Made by a program: the position numbers and the translations under genes. A DNA stretch of 64,000 nucleotides from assembly GCA_018334165.1 (NCBI GenBank), contig JAGXTB010000072.1:1-64000 (forward strand), given 5' to 3'. Below are positions 36,697 to 45,512 of this stretch, piece after piece. The notes under the pieces were generated by a model, which was not told where the DNA came from, did no database searches, and was given only the letters and a program-made list of their open reading frames with translations. The DNA comes from Sphingomonadales bacterium. GTDB taxonomy: Bacteria > Pseudomonadota > Alphaproteobacteria > Sphingomonadales > Sphingomonadaceae. The number at the start of each line of letters is the position of its first letter. The first letter of the stretch is position 1.

Positions 36697-38333
36697 CCAA
36701 TACAGGCCAACTTAATCACTTACCTCAAGTCGTTAAGTCGGCCATCAGTTCGAGCCTGCGCGGCCTCAGAGCGATGATTATAAACATGCCCCTGCGCGAG
36801 GACGCCCCTCCCAACTGCGCCCCGCTGGGGCCAGCCCTGCTCGCCGCACGACTCCTGCAGCACGAGGCCGACTGCTCCATTGTGGACCTCAACGCATACC
36901 GGGTAGGACCTTTTCAGCGACACTTGACAGGCGGCGAAGCCATGGGGCTGATCGTCCGGACGGCCCACAAGCACGGCTCGCCGCACCTGATCGGTATGGG
37001 CGGCATGGTCACGACGCTACGCTGGCAGCGCATGCTGGCGAAGGAACTGCGCCGGATATTTCCCGACGCCATGCTCGTCAGCGGCGCCGGCCTGGCGACC
37101 GAGTTCCGCGCCGGATTGTTCAACTGGATCCCTGAACTGGATGCCATTGTTCATAGCGAAGCAGACGACGTCATCCTGCAGGTAGGTCAAGATGCGCTTC
37201 TATCCCACAAGATCGGGCGAGGCTTGCTGAATCTGCTCGAGCCAAAAGTGTACGCAGGCGACCGCCCTGCCGACCTCGACGCGCTCCCGCTCCCGGCCTG
37301 GGACCTGCTCGCCGCCGACGTCGACGGCTTCCCGGTCCTCGAGACGTACATCAAGAACCAAATCTGGGGCCTCGAGGCGAACAACTCGAGCGCCACGCCG
37401 TTCAAGATGACGCGATCGCTCAACACCGTTTCTTCGCGCGGGTGCCCGTACGCCTGCAAGTTCTGCTTCCGCGGCGCGCAGGGGGAGCGTGAGTACGGCG
37501 TACGTACAGCCGCGAGCCTGACCCATGAGGCGATGTACCTGCACGAGCGCTACGGCATCGACTTCCTCGGCGTCTTGGACGACAACTGCTTGGTCCAAGC
37601 CAAGCGCCTCGAGGACATGGTGCCGACCCTCGGCCGCTTCTGCCGCGACAGCGGCATGCGCTGGGGCACGCACGGACGCCTGGATGAAGCCGCGGACCTG
37701 CGACCGAACGGCTCCGGCGGCTTCGTGCGAGCCGCGCGCCGGCGCACTCAGGCCCTCGCGGAGAGCGGGTGCGTCTACGTTGGATTCGGCGCTGAGAGCG
37801 CCAGCCCTGCGGTCCTCCTTGCCATGGGCAAGGGAGGCTTCATGCTGGCCAACGGGACCGAAAACGTCGGCGGCTACGACCTGCCCAAGACCATGCTCGA
37901 GGGCTACCGCAACACCGTTGAGGCCGGCCTGCACGGCAACTGCACCTGGATCATGGGCTACCCCGGCGAGGGCCTGCGCGAACTGCAGCACAGCGTCGCC
38001 TTCATCGCCTGGCAGAAGACGCTCCTGAACAACCCGGCCGCCGTCAACAGCCGCATGTTCACCGCGACCGCCTACCCCGGCACGGAGATGTTCAAGAACC
38101 AGAAGGTGCAGGCGCGCCTCGCGCGCGGCTTCGGCCTGTCCTTCGACGCCGCCGGCGAGCCGATCTGCGACAACGCCCTCCTCGCCTACTGCCTTGAGCT
38201 CGACGACGCCACAAAGGTCCTCAAGGACAAGAACGGCGACGACGTCTACTACGGTGACATGACCATGGCGCAGTTCGAGAAGTGCCGCAACCTGGTAGAC
38301 GCCGGCAAGACCGAGGAGATCCTGTCCCTATGA
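36693..38333 (+). CDS. B12-binding-type radical SAM protein
   Basis: This protein is 546 residues from a TTG at 36693 overlapping the neuA stop. The N-terminal about 200 residues (IINMPLREDAPPNCAPLGPALLAARLL..., LIGMGGMVTTLRWQRMLAKELRRIFPDAMLVSGAG, quoted in part) resemble a cobalamin-binding Rossmann domain. SSRGCPYACKFCFRG gives Cys251, Cys255, Cys258, the 4Fe-4S CxxxCxxC. This class includes methyltransferases and ring-rearranging enzymes on sugars, lipids and proteins. Likely substrate here: a sugar or a virion protein; unknown. Confidence 0.8.
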   Translation: MTNTGQLNHLPQVVKSAISSSLRGLRAMIINMPLREDAPPNCAPLGPALLAARLLQHEADCSIVDLNAYRVGPFQRHLTGGEAMGLIVRTAHKHGSPHLIGMGGMVTTLRWQRMLAKELRRIFPDAMLVSGAGLATEFRAGLFNWIPELDAIVHSEADDVILQVGQDALLSHKIGRGLLNLLEPKVYAGDRPADLDALPLPAWDLLAADVDGFPVLETYIKNQIWGLEANNSSATPFKMTRSLNTVSSRGCPYACKFCFRGAQGEREYGVRTAASLTHEAMYLHERYGIDFLGVLDDNCLVQAKRLEDMVPTLGRFCRDSGMRWGTHGRLDEAADLRPNGSGGFVRAARRRTQALAESGCVYVGFGAESASPAVLLAMGKGGFMLANGTENVGGYDLPKTMLEGYRNTVEAGLHGNCTWIMGYPGEGLRELQHSVAFIAWQKTLLNNPAAVNSRMFTATAYPGTEMFKNQKVQARLARGFGLSFDAAGEPICDNALLAYCLELDDATKVLKDKNGDDVYYGDMTMAQFEKCRNLVDAGKTEEILSL

Positions 38334-38704
38334 GCAAACGCATCTCTGGCGTCATATTCGACGAGGCCAACGTGGGGTGCCGCGTCCATCGATCATATGC
38401 CGATACCTCCGGAACCGGTTTGCAGTTGTTGCAGGCCGGTGTGCCCGGCAAGTGCATCCGCATCCTGGCCGGCCTGCTGATGTCGTCGGGGGAGTGCGCG
38501 GTCTATTTTGCGTCAGGTGCTCAGGGATCAAAGAAAAGCGGCACATACCCGCTGATCGTCAACCAGGGCTTCAACCTCAACAAGGACGACGACGGCCACT
38601 TTCAAACCAACAAGGGCGAGGGCCTCTACATCAACCACGGCTCGTCGACAACGCTCGGCGTTACGTTTCGATTCATACTGACTGAAGTTGAGGACCCCAT
38701 ATGA
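38330..38704 (+). CDS. Hypothetical structural-region protein
   Basis: In this 124-residue, beta-rich protein, the C-terminal KGEGLYINHGSSTTLGVTFRFIL resembles the end of phage/virion beta-sandwich proteins where a 'G-L-x-I-N/L' strand follows a loop. The ATG overlaps the radical SAM stop. It may be a decoration or small virion protein. Confidence 0.5.
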   Translation: MSKRISGVIFDEANVGCRVHRSYADTSGTGLQLLQAGVPGKCIRILAGLLMSSGECAVYFASGAQGSKKSGTYPLIVNQGFNLNKDDDGHFQTNKGEGLYINHGSSTTLGVTFRFILTEVEDPI

Positions 38705-38952
38705 TCAAGAAAATAGTCGGACGACTGCTCGGAACGGACCGGCCGTCGCCGAACTACTACCACGAGTGCATGGTCCAGTCGGGCGCCGATAAGTTCGGAC
38801 GCTTTCCCTGGACCGTCCGCGTGTACGGACGCGTCGGCTCCGGGCCTGTTGAAGTTTTGGAAGGGTTCGAGGTATCGCACGAGAAGGCCAAGAAGGTGGC
38901 CTACGCAGCAGCCGTTAAGGTCGTGAAGGCCAAGGAGGCCGCATGGCGATAG
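38701..38952 (+). CDS. Small hypothetical protein
   Basis: This 83-residue protein has a strand-rich middle (WTVRVYGRVGSGPVEVLEGFEV) and a basic helix at the end (KAKKVAYAAAVKVVKAKEAAW). It overlaps its neighbours by 4 and 10 nt. No family is recognised. Confidence 0.5.
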   Translation: MIKKIVGRLLGTDRPSPNYYHECMVQSGADKFGRFPWTVRVYGRVGSGPVEVLEGFEVSHEKAKKVAYAAAVKVVKAKEAAWR

Positions 38953-39344
38953 GATACGCGACGACGCTGCGCAACGCACGGCTCGACCAGATCAAGACGG
39001 CGATCGACGCAGGGGCCGGGGCTGGCCTACTGCGCTTCTATGACGGGTCTCGACCGGCCACCGGCGGCGCCGCCACTACGCTGCTCGCCGAACTGACCAT
39101 GTCGGATCCGTCCGCTGGCGCGGCCTCTGGCGGTGTTCTAACTCTCAGCGCCATCACGGCAGACTCGAGCGCGAACGCGACCGGCACTGCGACGTGGGCG
39201 CGCATCGTAGACTCGACCGGGGCCTTCGTCCTCGACTGCTCCGTCGGCACGTCTGGCGCGGACATCAACCTTAACAGCGTGGCCATTCAGGTCGGCGCGC
39301 AGGTTAGCATCACGAGTGCTACGATCACTGAGGGGAATCCATAA
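38943..39344 (+). CDS. Conserved phage structural-type protein
   Basis: In this 133-residue protein, LRNARLDQIKTAIDAGAGAGLLRFYDGSRPATGG is a pattern I recognise from many head/neck-region phage proteins, followed by Ser/Ala-rich strands. It is generally annotated hypothetical; a virion protein is likely. Confidence 0.65.
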   Translation: MAIGYATTLRNARLDQIKTAIDAGAGAGLLRFYDGSRPATGGAATTLLAELTMSDPSAGAASGGVLTLSAITADSSANATGTATWARIVDSTGAFVLDCSVGTSGADINLNSVAIQVGAQVSITSATITEGNP

Positions 39345-40025
39345 ATGGCTGCTCCTATCGACGCAATAATCACACTGCCGGATGATTCTGGCAACACCGG
39401 AAAGAAAGTCAGAACGCAGACCGAGGTCGTCGGAGCCAACACTGTTCATACGCATTACTTCGTGATGCAGAGGGCGAAGAAGGTCATCACGACATATCGA
39501 CTCGCGCTCGTCCAGGCGACCGTTCTTGCGTCTGCGCAGAACGGAACGACGGCCGGAATGCTGTTCGGTCACATGGGCTCTGCTGTCAGCGGCAAGGCGA
39601 TGAGGATTCGAAGGATCGGCGTGTCCTCTCAGCACTCAACTGCTCTTGCCACGCCGACGGCACCGCGCCTCCTCATCCGACGATTCACATCATCCGGGGC
39701 GCTCAACACGTCGTTGATTTCCCCAAACACAAACGACTCAACGCAGACTGCTCCCGCTGCGCTGTTCTCGTTGGTGAACACTGGATGCACCGTAGTTCAT
39801 GTCGGAATAGGCTTTGCCCATGCAGCTCTCGCTGGTGCTATAACCGCCGTTGGTGCCTACGAGCCGTGCGATAAGGACATGATTGACCCAGCGGCAGAAG
39901 AAGACGCGTGGCCAGTATTCCGTCCTGGCGAGGGCTTCGTGATATACCAGGACGTAGCCGGGACTACCTCGGACACGCGCAAGTTCAATATCGAGATCAG
40001 TTGTGATGAGATCGACATCGCCTGA
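39345..40025 (+). CDS. Hypothetical virion protein
   Basis: This 226-residue, Ser/Thr/Ala-rich, beta-rich protein begins MAAPIDAIITLPDDSGNTGKKVRTQ and ends in EGFVIYQDVAGTTSDTRKFNIEISC, a pattern of phage surface beta-sandwich proteins. It starts right after the previous stop. Likely a decoration or neck-fibre protein. Confidence 0.6.
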   Translation: MAAPIDAIITLPDDSGNTGKKVRTQTEVVGANTVHTHYFVMQRAKKVITTYRLALVQATVLASAQNGTTAGMLFGHMGSAVSGKAMRIRRIGVSSQHSTALATPTAPRLLIRRFTSSGALNTSLISPNTNDSTQTAPAALFSLVNTGCTVVHVGIGFAHAALAGAITAVGAYEPCDKDMIDPAAEEDAWPVFRPGEGFVIYQDVAGTTSDTRKFNIEISCDEIDIA

Positions 40026-40028
40026 TGA

Positions 40029-40958
40029 ATGGCCTGGGAACTAAACGACGTCGCGCCGGTATCGATTGGGCAAGAGTTCTCAGCCCCTGCATCGCCGTGG
40101 ACGGAGCAGGGGTGGTTCCTCGGCTACTCCATGCCAACCGGAGGAGCCCCGCCAATTACCGGCACGTTGGCGGTGTCTCTGGCAGCCGACACGTCATCGG
40201 CGTCTGGCAAGGAAATATTTACCGGATCAGCGGCACCGACATTATCCCCAGACGTCATGGCCGGAGTCGGGAAAGAGGTCTTCTCTGGGAGCGCTTCGGC
40301 TACTTCAGCCGGCGACTCCTCGGCAGTGGTCGGCAAGTTGAATTTCACAGGCACGTCCGCGCAGACGGAAACAGCGGATGCAATGGCTGCTACCGGGACC
40401 GCTGGCTCGAGCTTCGACGGAACATTAGAGGTTACGAACGACGACGACGCACAAGCAGCGTCCGGGTTGCTGCTGTTCTCAGGGACCGCGTCGACGTCGT
40501 CTGCGAACGACGCGATGGCCGCCGCAGGAGTGATGAGCTTCTCCGGTTCTTCCGGTCCCACCTTGGGCGCGGACGTGTTGGAGGCGACAGCTCAACTAAA
40601 CTTTGCTGGGGCGGAATCGCCGGCGACAGCATCAGACATCTCGTCGGCCTCTGGCCTCTTGACGTTCTCAGGATCGGCGGCGGTCGCATGCGCTGGGGAC
40701 GCGCTGACGGCTTCGGGCTTGCAAAGATTTATCGGTGCATTCTCGACAACGAACGAGCCAGACGTTCTGTCGCTGTCCGCGGAGCTTGGGTTCCGAGGTC
40801 CGATGTCCGTGACGCTTTTGTCAGACACGCCGACGGCTGCAGGAAAGGAAGACTTCGTCGGCGTGATGTCCACGACGATGCAGAACGACAGCGGCTACAA
40901 GCAAGGCATGGTGATCCGCTACAACACCATCATGAACCCGGTGTCGCCTTCAGACTGA
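40029..40958 (+). CDS. Ser/Ala/Gly-rich repeat protein (putative head/neck fibre)
   Basis: This 309-residue protein is built mostly of about ten imperfect repeats of roughly 24 residues, with a core like D-x-x-x-A-x-G-x-x-x-F-x-G-(S/T)-A (for example ASGLLTFSGSAAVACAGDAL). Such repeats form elongated beta-rods in phage fibres. It uses the ATG at 40029; another frame from 40025 is Arg-rich and looks like a shadow. Ser/Thr density makes it a possible O-glycosylation target. Confidence 0.6.
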   Translation: MAWELNDVAPVSIGQEFSAPASPWTEQGWFLGYSMPTGGAPPITGTLAVSLAADTSSASGKEIFTGSAAPTLSPDVMAGVGKEVFSGSASATSAGDSSAVVGKLNFTGTSAQTETADAMAATGTAGSSFDGTLEVTNDDDAQAASGLLLFSGTASTSSANDAMAAAGVMSFSGSSGPTLGADVLEATAQLNFAGAESPATASDISSASGLLTFSGSAAVACAGDALTASGLQRFIGAFSTTNEPDVLSLSAELGFRGPMSVTLLSDTPTAAGKEDFVGVMSTTMQNDSGYKQGMVIRYNTIMNPVSPSD

Positions 40959-40959
40959 T

Positions 40960-41181
40960 ATGAGAAAAAAGAGATTGACCTTCGAGCAGAAACGGGCGTT
41001 GTCGATTCAGCGTCAGGCGCGCATCGGCATCACCATCCTGGCGGTGTTGGTGGTCACGTTTATTTACACCGTTCTGTTCAGCGTGCCGCGAGAACAAGAA
41101 CCAATGCTATTATTTCCGCCAGGCACGAAAGTGAATCTTGGATTTGGAAAATATCAAACAGGAGGTCATGCTCGCCCATGA
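40960..41181 (+). CDS. Small single-pass membrane protein
   Basis: This 73-residue protein has a basic N-terminus (MRKKRLTFEQKRALSIQRQA), one transmembrane helix (IGITILAVLVVTFIYTVLF), then a short exposed C-terminus. N-in orientation is predicted from charge. Location directly before the methyltransferase and NeuB genes suggests it might anchor sugar enzymes, but that is speculation. Confidence 0.55.
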   Translation: MRKKRLTFEQKRALSIQRQARIGITILAVLVVTFIYTVLFSVPREQEPMLLFPPGTKVNLGFGKYQTGGHARP

Positions 41182-41861
41182 CTACAAAGAAGAAGTCGTC
41201 AAAGTCTGTCACCGCAACGCTCGAGCAGCCGAAGGCCGGCGTGCTGGCCAAAGAGCACGAGGAGCGAATCGACATCGAGCGCACCGACATTTATCCCGAG
41301 GATATGATCAAGCGCCACCGCGAGCGCTACTGCTGGTCAATCTCAGAAATCTCCAAGCGCTTCTGCCGCGCTGGACGCGTACTCGACGCAGCTTGTGGGA
41401 CAGGGTACGGATCAAGCCTGCTCCTCGGCATCTCGAACAAAGTCGTTGGACTTGACGGCGACCACGGAGCTCTTGACCACGCGCGCAAGCGCTTCGGCGG
41501 ATCGCTCCTGTCCTTCCGTTGGTCAGACCTGAACCATACTATCGCTGGTAACACCGAGGAGTTCGACGCGGCCGTGACCATCGAAACGATCGAGCACTTG
41601 CCCGAGGAAGGCGCTCAGTTCTTCCTCTCTGAGCTTCACCGAGTCATCGCCAAGAACGGCCTGCTCCTTATCTCCACGCCAGAATTTAACGCCGAGCGCG
41701 GCCTGACGTCCACGTTTCACCTGAAAGAGTACACGCCGAATGAGATGATCGCGCTCGTCACGGCGGCCGGATTTGTTGACGTGGTGCTCTCCGATGCAAC
41801 GAACATCTGGGTGAAAGACTTGCCCGGCTTCATCTTCCTCAGCGCACGGAAGCCAGGATGA
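41178..41861 (+). CDS. SAM-dependent methyltransferase (class I)
   Basis: In this 227-residue protein, GRVLDAACGTGYGSSLL is SAM motif I, KVVGLDGD motif II, and FDAAVTIETIEHLPEEGAQFFLSELHRVIAKNGLLLISTPE (quoted in part) the UbiE/Methyltransf_11 core. Enzymes of this type in sugar clusters methylate hexoses or acyl groups. It is the first of a tight trio with NeuB, so methylation of the nonulosonic acid or glycan is plausible. Confidence 0.8.
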   Translation: MTTKKKSSKSVTATLEQPKAGVLAKEHEERIDIERTDIYPEDMIKRHRERYCWSISEISKRFCRAGRVLDAACGTGYGSSLLLGISNKVVGLDGDHGALDHARKRFGGSLLSFRWSDLNHTIAGNTEEFDAAVTIETIEHLPEEGAQFFLSELHRVIAKNGLLLISTPEFNAERGLTSTFHLKEYTPNEMIALVTAAGFVDVVLSDATNIWVKDLPGFIFLSARKPG

Positions 41862-43003
41862 GCCGCATTCCACAAGCGGCGCCGGCCGCCATCGAGATAT
41901 TTGGCAAGAAGGTCGGCAACGAAGCTGTAACCTTTGCGCAGGCTTCGAACGCTGGCGCGCACCCGTGCCTGATCGTGGCCGAGTGCGGCATCAACCACGG
42001 CGGGGACACGGCCCGCGCCATGGACATGGTCCGCGCCGCGGCCGACGCCGGCGTGGACGTTGTGAAATTCCAGCGGCGCGACCTACAGGCGACCTACACG
42101 CCCGAGGCGTTCGCCGACCCCAACCGCGCGGCGCACGGCCTGGCCCACTACCTGCCCGTGCTGAAGCAGACGCAGTTGCCGGACAAGGACTATCCCAGGC
42201 TGAAGGCGCTGGCCGAGGCCTTGGGCCTGGGCTTCTTGGTCACTCCGTTCGACGAGCCGTCCGTCGACTTCCTCGAGGCGCTCTGCGTCGATGCCTACAA
42301 GGTGGCGTCGTGCGACTTCAACAACCCGTTCCTGCACGCGAAGATCGCGGCGACCGGAAAGCCGGTGATCGTGTCGACAGGCATGCAACACGAGATCGCG
42401 CTGTTCGAAGTGATCCCGACGCTGAAGGAGATGTTCCCCGGCCGGCTCGCGCTTATGCACACGGTGTCGAGCTACCCAACGGCCTTCCGCGACTGCCAGC
42501 TGCACAGCATCCTGCGCATGAAGATCAACCACGGCGTCCCCGTCGGCTGGTCCGGCCACGAGCGCGGTGTCGCCGTCAGCACCTCGGCGGCTGCGCTGGG
42601 CGCAGACATCATCGAGCGCCACTTCACGCTCGACCGGACCCTGCCCGGCCCCGACCAAGCGGCCTCGCTCGAGCCGGACGGCCTCAAGAAGCTCGTGGAG
42701 CGGATCCGCGCGACCGAGGACGCCTACGGGGACCCGTACTCCACGAAGGTGCCGACGCGCGGCGAGGCGCAGACGCAGGAGATCCTCGGCAAGAGCCTCT
42801 GCGCGCGGCGCGACATCAAGGCCGGTGAGCCCGTCACCATGGACATGCTCGAGGCGAGGTCCCCCGGCCGCGGCCTGTCGCCGTTCCTCGCCACCTACCT
42901 CGTCCGAACGCACGCAGTTATGGCGCGCGACGTCGCGGCCGGTGTACACTTAAGCGCGCAGGACATCGACAAGAAGGTGACGGTGGGGGCCGGCCCATGC
43001 TGA
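41858..43003 (+). CDS. neuB: NeuB-like nonulosonic acid synthase with SAF domain
   Basis: In this 381-residue protein, the TIM barrel begins with CLIVAECGINHGGDTARAMDMV, then VDVVKFQRR, FLVTPFDEPSVDFLE, AYKVASCDFNN, IVSTGM, MHTVSSYPTAFRDC, GWSGHERG and IERHFTLD. These are the NeuB landmarks for PEP and metal binding. The C-terminal LCARRDIKAGEPVTMDMLEARSPGRGLSP is the antifreeze-like SAF domain. It condenses PEP with a 6-carbon N-acyl sugar to make a nonulosonic acid. All domains look intact. Its ATG overlaps the methyltransferase stop. Confidence 0.9.
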   Translation: MSRIPQAAPAAIEIFGKKVGNEAVTFAQASNAGAHPCLIVAECGINHGGDTARAMDMVRAAADAGVDVVKFQRRDLQATYTPEAFADPNRAAHGLAHYLPVLKQTQLPDKDYPRLKALAEALGLGFLVTPFDEPSVDFLEALCVDAYKVASCDFNNPFLHAKIAATGKPVIVSTGMQHEIALFEVIPTLKEMFPGRLALMHTVSSYPTAFRDCQLHSILRMKINHGVPVGWSGHERGVAVSTSAAALGADIIERHFTLDRTLPGPDQAASLEPDGLKKLVERIRATEDAYGDPYSTKVPTRGEAQTQEILGKSLCARRDIKAGEPVTMDMLEARSPGRGLSPFLATYLVRTHAVMARDVAAGVHLSAQDIDKKVTVGAGPC

Positions 43004-43091
43004 CCGACCAAAACAATTTGTCCCGTTCCTCCGGACTGTGGGGGCGTGCCCACGGCGAGGAGGGGCGGGGCATTCGTTTTATGGTGACGCG

Positions 43092-43913
43092 ATGCTGAAC
43101 GTTCGCGGCATTAAGGCGCGCCCGCGTGACCTGCACGAGATGATGGCGCACAAGCCGTCGCTCGTCGAGATGCACTGCTCCGTAGACGACCTGCTCTGGA
43201 CGCCGCCGAGCACCTACGACGCGCCGCTCGCCGTCCACCTGCCTGAGTACGACAAAGGCGACCTGGTTGACGCAGCAAGCCTCAACGAAACCAAGCGACG
43301 CGCGGCGGAAGACCTCTACTGCATGGCTGTCCGCAAAGCCGTCCAGTGGGCTCCGCATTTCGCGAATTGCAAACCGAAAATTGTCTTCCACCCTGGCGGC
43401 ATGGACGTCGACGTGTTCACGCAGTCGCAGATAGACGACGCTCGCTCTCAGCTTGGCAGGACGATCGAGTCCATGGTCGCGGCTGCCGGCAACGAGGCCG
43501 ACATCCTCATCGAGAACGTGCCTCGCCACTGCTGGTTCTTTGGCGGTGACTGGATCGCCAACCTCGGCGTGGACGTAAAACAGATGGCCGAGATTTGCAC
43601 CACTCACAAGATCGGCATGACCCTCGACCTCTGCCACCTCTACCTCGCGTCGCAGGCGATGAAGTTCGACGTCTCCGAAGCTGTTTCACTGGTGAAAGAA
43701 CACGTTCGTCACATACACTATTCAGGAGCGAAGGGCATGGACGGTGAGGGCCTGGCGATCGACGACCCGGCCAACACCTTCGACCTTGGCTCTGAGCTCC
43801 AACGGCTGCGAGACATCGACGCCGTGGCGGTGCCAGAGATATGGTTCGGGCACGAGAACGGCGGTGCCGGCTTCGTGAAGGCGTGGGCGTCGGCGGAACA
43901 GGCACTCGGATAA
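43092..43913 (+). CDS. TIM-barrel sugar isomerase/epimerase-like protein
   Basis: In this 273-residue protein, the pattern of strands ending in acidic or His residues fits the AP-endonuclease-2 (xylose isomerase-like) fold: VEMHCSVDD, AVHLPEYDKG, KIVFHPGGMD, ILIENVPRHC, MTLDLCHLYLAS, HIHYSGAKG, VPEIWFGHENGG. Metal-binding Glu, His and Asp are in place. Such enzymes epimerise or isomerise sugars or keto-sugars. It follows neuB, after an 88-nt gap with a GTGGG/CCCAC hairpin. Confidence 0.7.
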   Translation: MLNVRGIKARPRDLHEMMAHKPSLVEMHCSVDDLLWTPPSTYDAPLAVHLPEYDKGDLVDAASLNETKRRAAEDLYCMAVRKAVQWAPHFANCKPKIVFHPGGMDVDVFTQSQIDDARSQLGRTIESMVAAAGNEADILIENVPRHCWFFGGDWIANLGVDVKQMAEICTTHKIGMTLDLCHLYLASQAMKFDVSEAVSLVKEHVRHIHYSGAKGMDGEGLAIDDPANTFDLGSELQRLRDIDAVAVPEIWFGHENGGAGFVKAWASAEQALG

Positions 43914-43917
43914 AACT

Positions 43918-44205
43918 ATGGCAGAGCTAACCCAGACGGAGCTCGAAGACAAGATCAGCGCGATCGACACCGCGATCGCTGCCGGCGTCACTGCACTGTC
44001 CAGCGCCACGGAGTCGGCGGCTTGGGTCGACTACACGATGGGCGACAAGTCCGTCAGTGCGTCACAGAAGCTGGCGCAACTCCAAGAACTCCGCAAGATG
44101 TACCAGGGCATGCTCGACGTCTACCCGAAGGAGATCACGCGCAACGCGAGCTATGACGTGGACCGCGACGGCACGGACAACTCGGACCTCGAGGGCGATC
44201 AGTGA
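43918..44205 (+). CDS. Small head-tail joining-type protein
   Basis: In this 95-residue protein, AAWVDYTMGDKSVSASQKLAQLQELRKMYQGML resembles small gpW-like connector proteins, which have a strand (YTxGDKSVSA) and helix. It begins the head-tail connector run (43918-45512). It is expected in the ring between portal and tail. Confidence 0.6.
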   Translation: MAELTQTELEDKISAIDTAIAAGVTALSSATESAAWVDYTMGDKSVSASQKLAQLQELRKMYQGMLDVYPKEITRNASYDVDRDGTDNSDLEGDQ

Positions 44206-44564
44206 GCGTCGCCCAGGACACGGTCTCCATCCTCGCCGTCTGGGGCCAGACCGTGACCATCATGCGCAAGACGCCGACTTTTTCCGATAGTGGCGCGCCG
44301 ACTCCTGTCTGGGCATCCGTTGGGACGGCCACAGCCGACATCCAGCCGATCGACGGAAGCGAGAAGCGGATCGAACTCGGCGAGCGCGTGCTGACCACGC
44401 ACGAAATCTATTTCCCCAACGGGACCGACATCCGCGGAGGCGACCGCGTGCAGCCTGCTGGCTGGGCCGCCGGCGACGACGAGTACGAGGTCCGCGCGCT
44501 CATCGCTGAGACACCGAGCCACGTCCGCGTCAACGCGACGCTCGTCCGGGGGCACGGTGGCTGA
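44202..44564 (+). CDS. Head closure / head-tail stopper protein
   Basis: This 120-residue protein runs from a GTG overlapping the previous stop. VTIMRKTP..., ATADIQPIDGSEKRIELGERVLTTHEIYFPNGTDIRGGDRV (quoted in part) is the beta-barrel pattern of SPP1 gp16-like head closure proteins (head-tail joining family). It seals the DNA-filled head. Confidence 0.75.
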   Translation: MSVAQDTVSILAVWGQTVTIMRKTPTFSDSGAPTPVWASVGTATADIQPIDGSEKRIELGERVLTTHEIYFPNGTDIRGGDRVQPAGWAAGDDEYEVRALIAETPSHVRVNATLVRGHGG

Positions 44565-45051
44565 CGGGTTCCAGATTTCTGTGACAGCGAAGAACCTCAA
44601 GTTCGACAAGTATGCCTTGTCTGCCGAGGACTTAATTATTGACGCGATCGACGTGACCATCGGCGAGGTCCAGGCCCACATCCGCGACGGCCACCCTAAG
44701 GTGAACAAGCTGACCTTAAAACGAACGCGCGGCGATCGCGACTCGCTCGACACCTACCGCGTGCGCACCGGCGGCGAGGTCGGCGAGTTCCGCGGAATGA
44801 TGCGCTGGCTCACACATACCGGAGTGTCGCGCAATTCGGTCTTCCTGGTGCAGGCCAAAGTCTCAGGCACCGGCTTCACGCGGAGCATCTCCGGCAAGGT
44901 CTACAGCGCGCAGAAGCACATGAATGATTTGGAGTTCGGCACGGCCGGCCGGCGCGCCTTCCCAGCCTTCCGGCCAGCTCTGATCGCCAAGGGACCGCGA
45001 GGGCAGTACCTAGTCCGCGAAGCACTCCTACGGGCGGCGGCGCGCTTGTGA
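44557..45051 (+). CDS. HK97 gp10-like neck protein
   Basis: In this 164-residue protein, order and features (VQAHIRDGHPKVNKLTL, YRVRTGGEVGEF, SGKVYSAQKHMNDLEFGTAGRRAFPAFRPAL) match HK97 gp10-type proteins, with the typical E-F/Y-G-x-x-x-(R)-x-A-x-P-(F)-x-RPA motif. It links head to tail. It overlaps its neighbours by 8 and 4 nt. Confidence 0.78.
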   Translation: MADGFQISVTAKNLKFDKYALSAEDLIIDAIDVTIGEVQAHIRDGHPKVNKLTLKRTRGDRDSLDTYRVRTGGEVGEFRGMMRWLTHTGVSRNSVFLVQAKVSGTGFTRSISGKVYSAQKHMNDLEFGTAGRRAFPAFRPALIAKGPRGQYLVREALLRAAARL

Positions 45052-45512
45052 AGGTCCTTAAGGAGATGGTCCATAAGGCCATGCGTGACGACGCGACCTT
45101 GCGCACGCTTCTGGCCCACGCGGCCACGCCATACGGCGTCTACGAGGGCCACTTCCCAACCACGCCTGACTTCAGCGCGGCGGCCGGCGCGGCCCGTTCC
45201 TACGTCACCTGGATGTTCATCGGGGGCGGCGGCGACGGATCGACCAACGGGCCTGAGATGCGCCTTGGAGAAAAGGTTTTCACCGTGACCGCGTGGAGCG
45301 CCAACCCAGACACCGTCGAGTCAGCGCACAAGCGGATCCGGCGCCTACTCACCGACCTCTACGGCTGCACGCTCCCGACGACCGACGCAAACGTGACCGG
45401 CCTCAAGCCTGAGCCAGGCGGCTACGGCCCGGACCTGTTCGACGACGAGGCCAAGGCGTACTTCCGATCAGAGACCTACCGCGTCTGGTACCGCGAGGAC
45501 GTCACCTCATGA
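45048..45512 (+). CDS. Tail terminator protein
   Basis: In this 154-residue protein, the middle (YVTWMFIGGGGDGSTNGPEMRLGEKVFTVTAWS, ESAHKRIRRLLTDLYG) and the C-terminal FRSETYRVWYRED match the fold of tail terminators (gpU-like, DUF3168-like). A hexamer of it caps the tail tube. It is followed immediately by the third DUF115 gene, which splits the normal terminator-tube gene pair. Confidence 0.75.
   Translation: MKVLKEMVHKAMRDDATLRTLLAHAATPYGVYEGHFPTTPDFSAAAGAARSYVTWMFIGGGGDGSTNGPEMRLGEKVFTVTAWSANPDTVESAHKRIRRLLTDLYGCTLPTTDANVTGLKPEPGGYGPDLFDDEAKAYFRSETYRVWYREDVTS

Noticed and set aside
36924-36952. Further early-class promoter at CTTGACAGGCGGCGAAGC
   Set aside because: Inside the radical SAM gene; ATGG is not at the conserved offset and no -10 fits.
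40025-40963. Long Arg-rich frame overlapping the repeat protein
   Set aside because: Composition typical of an out-of-frame shadow, while the 40029 frame shows regular protein repeats.
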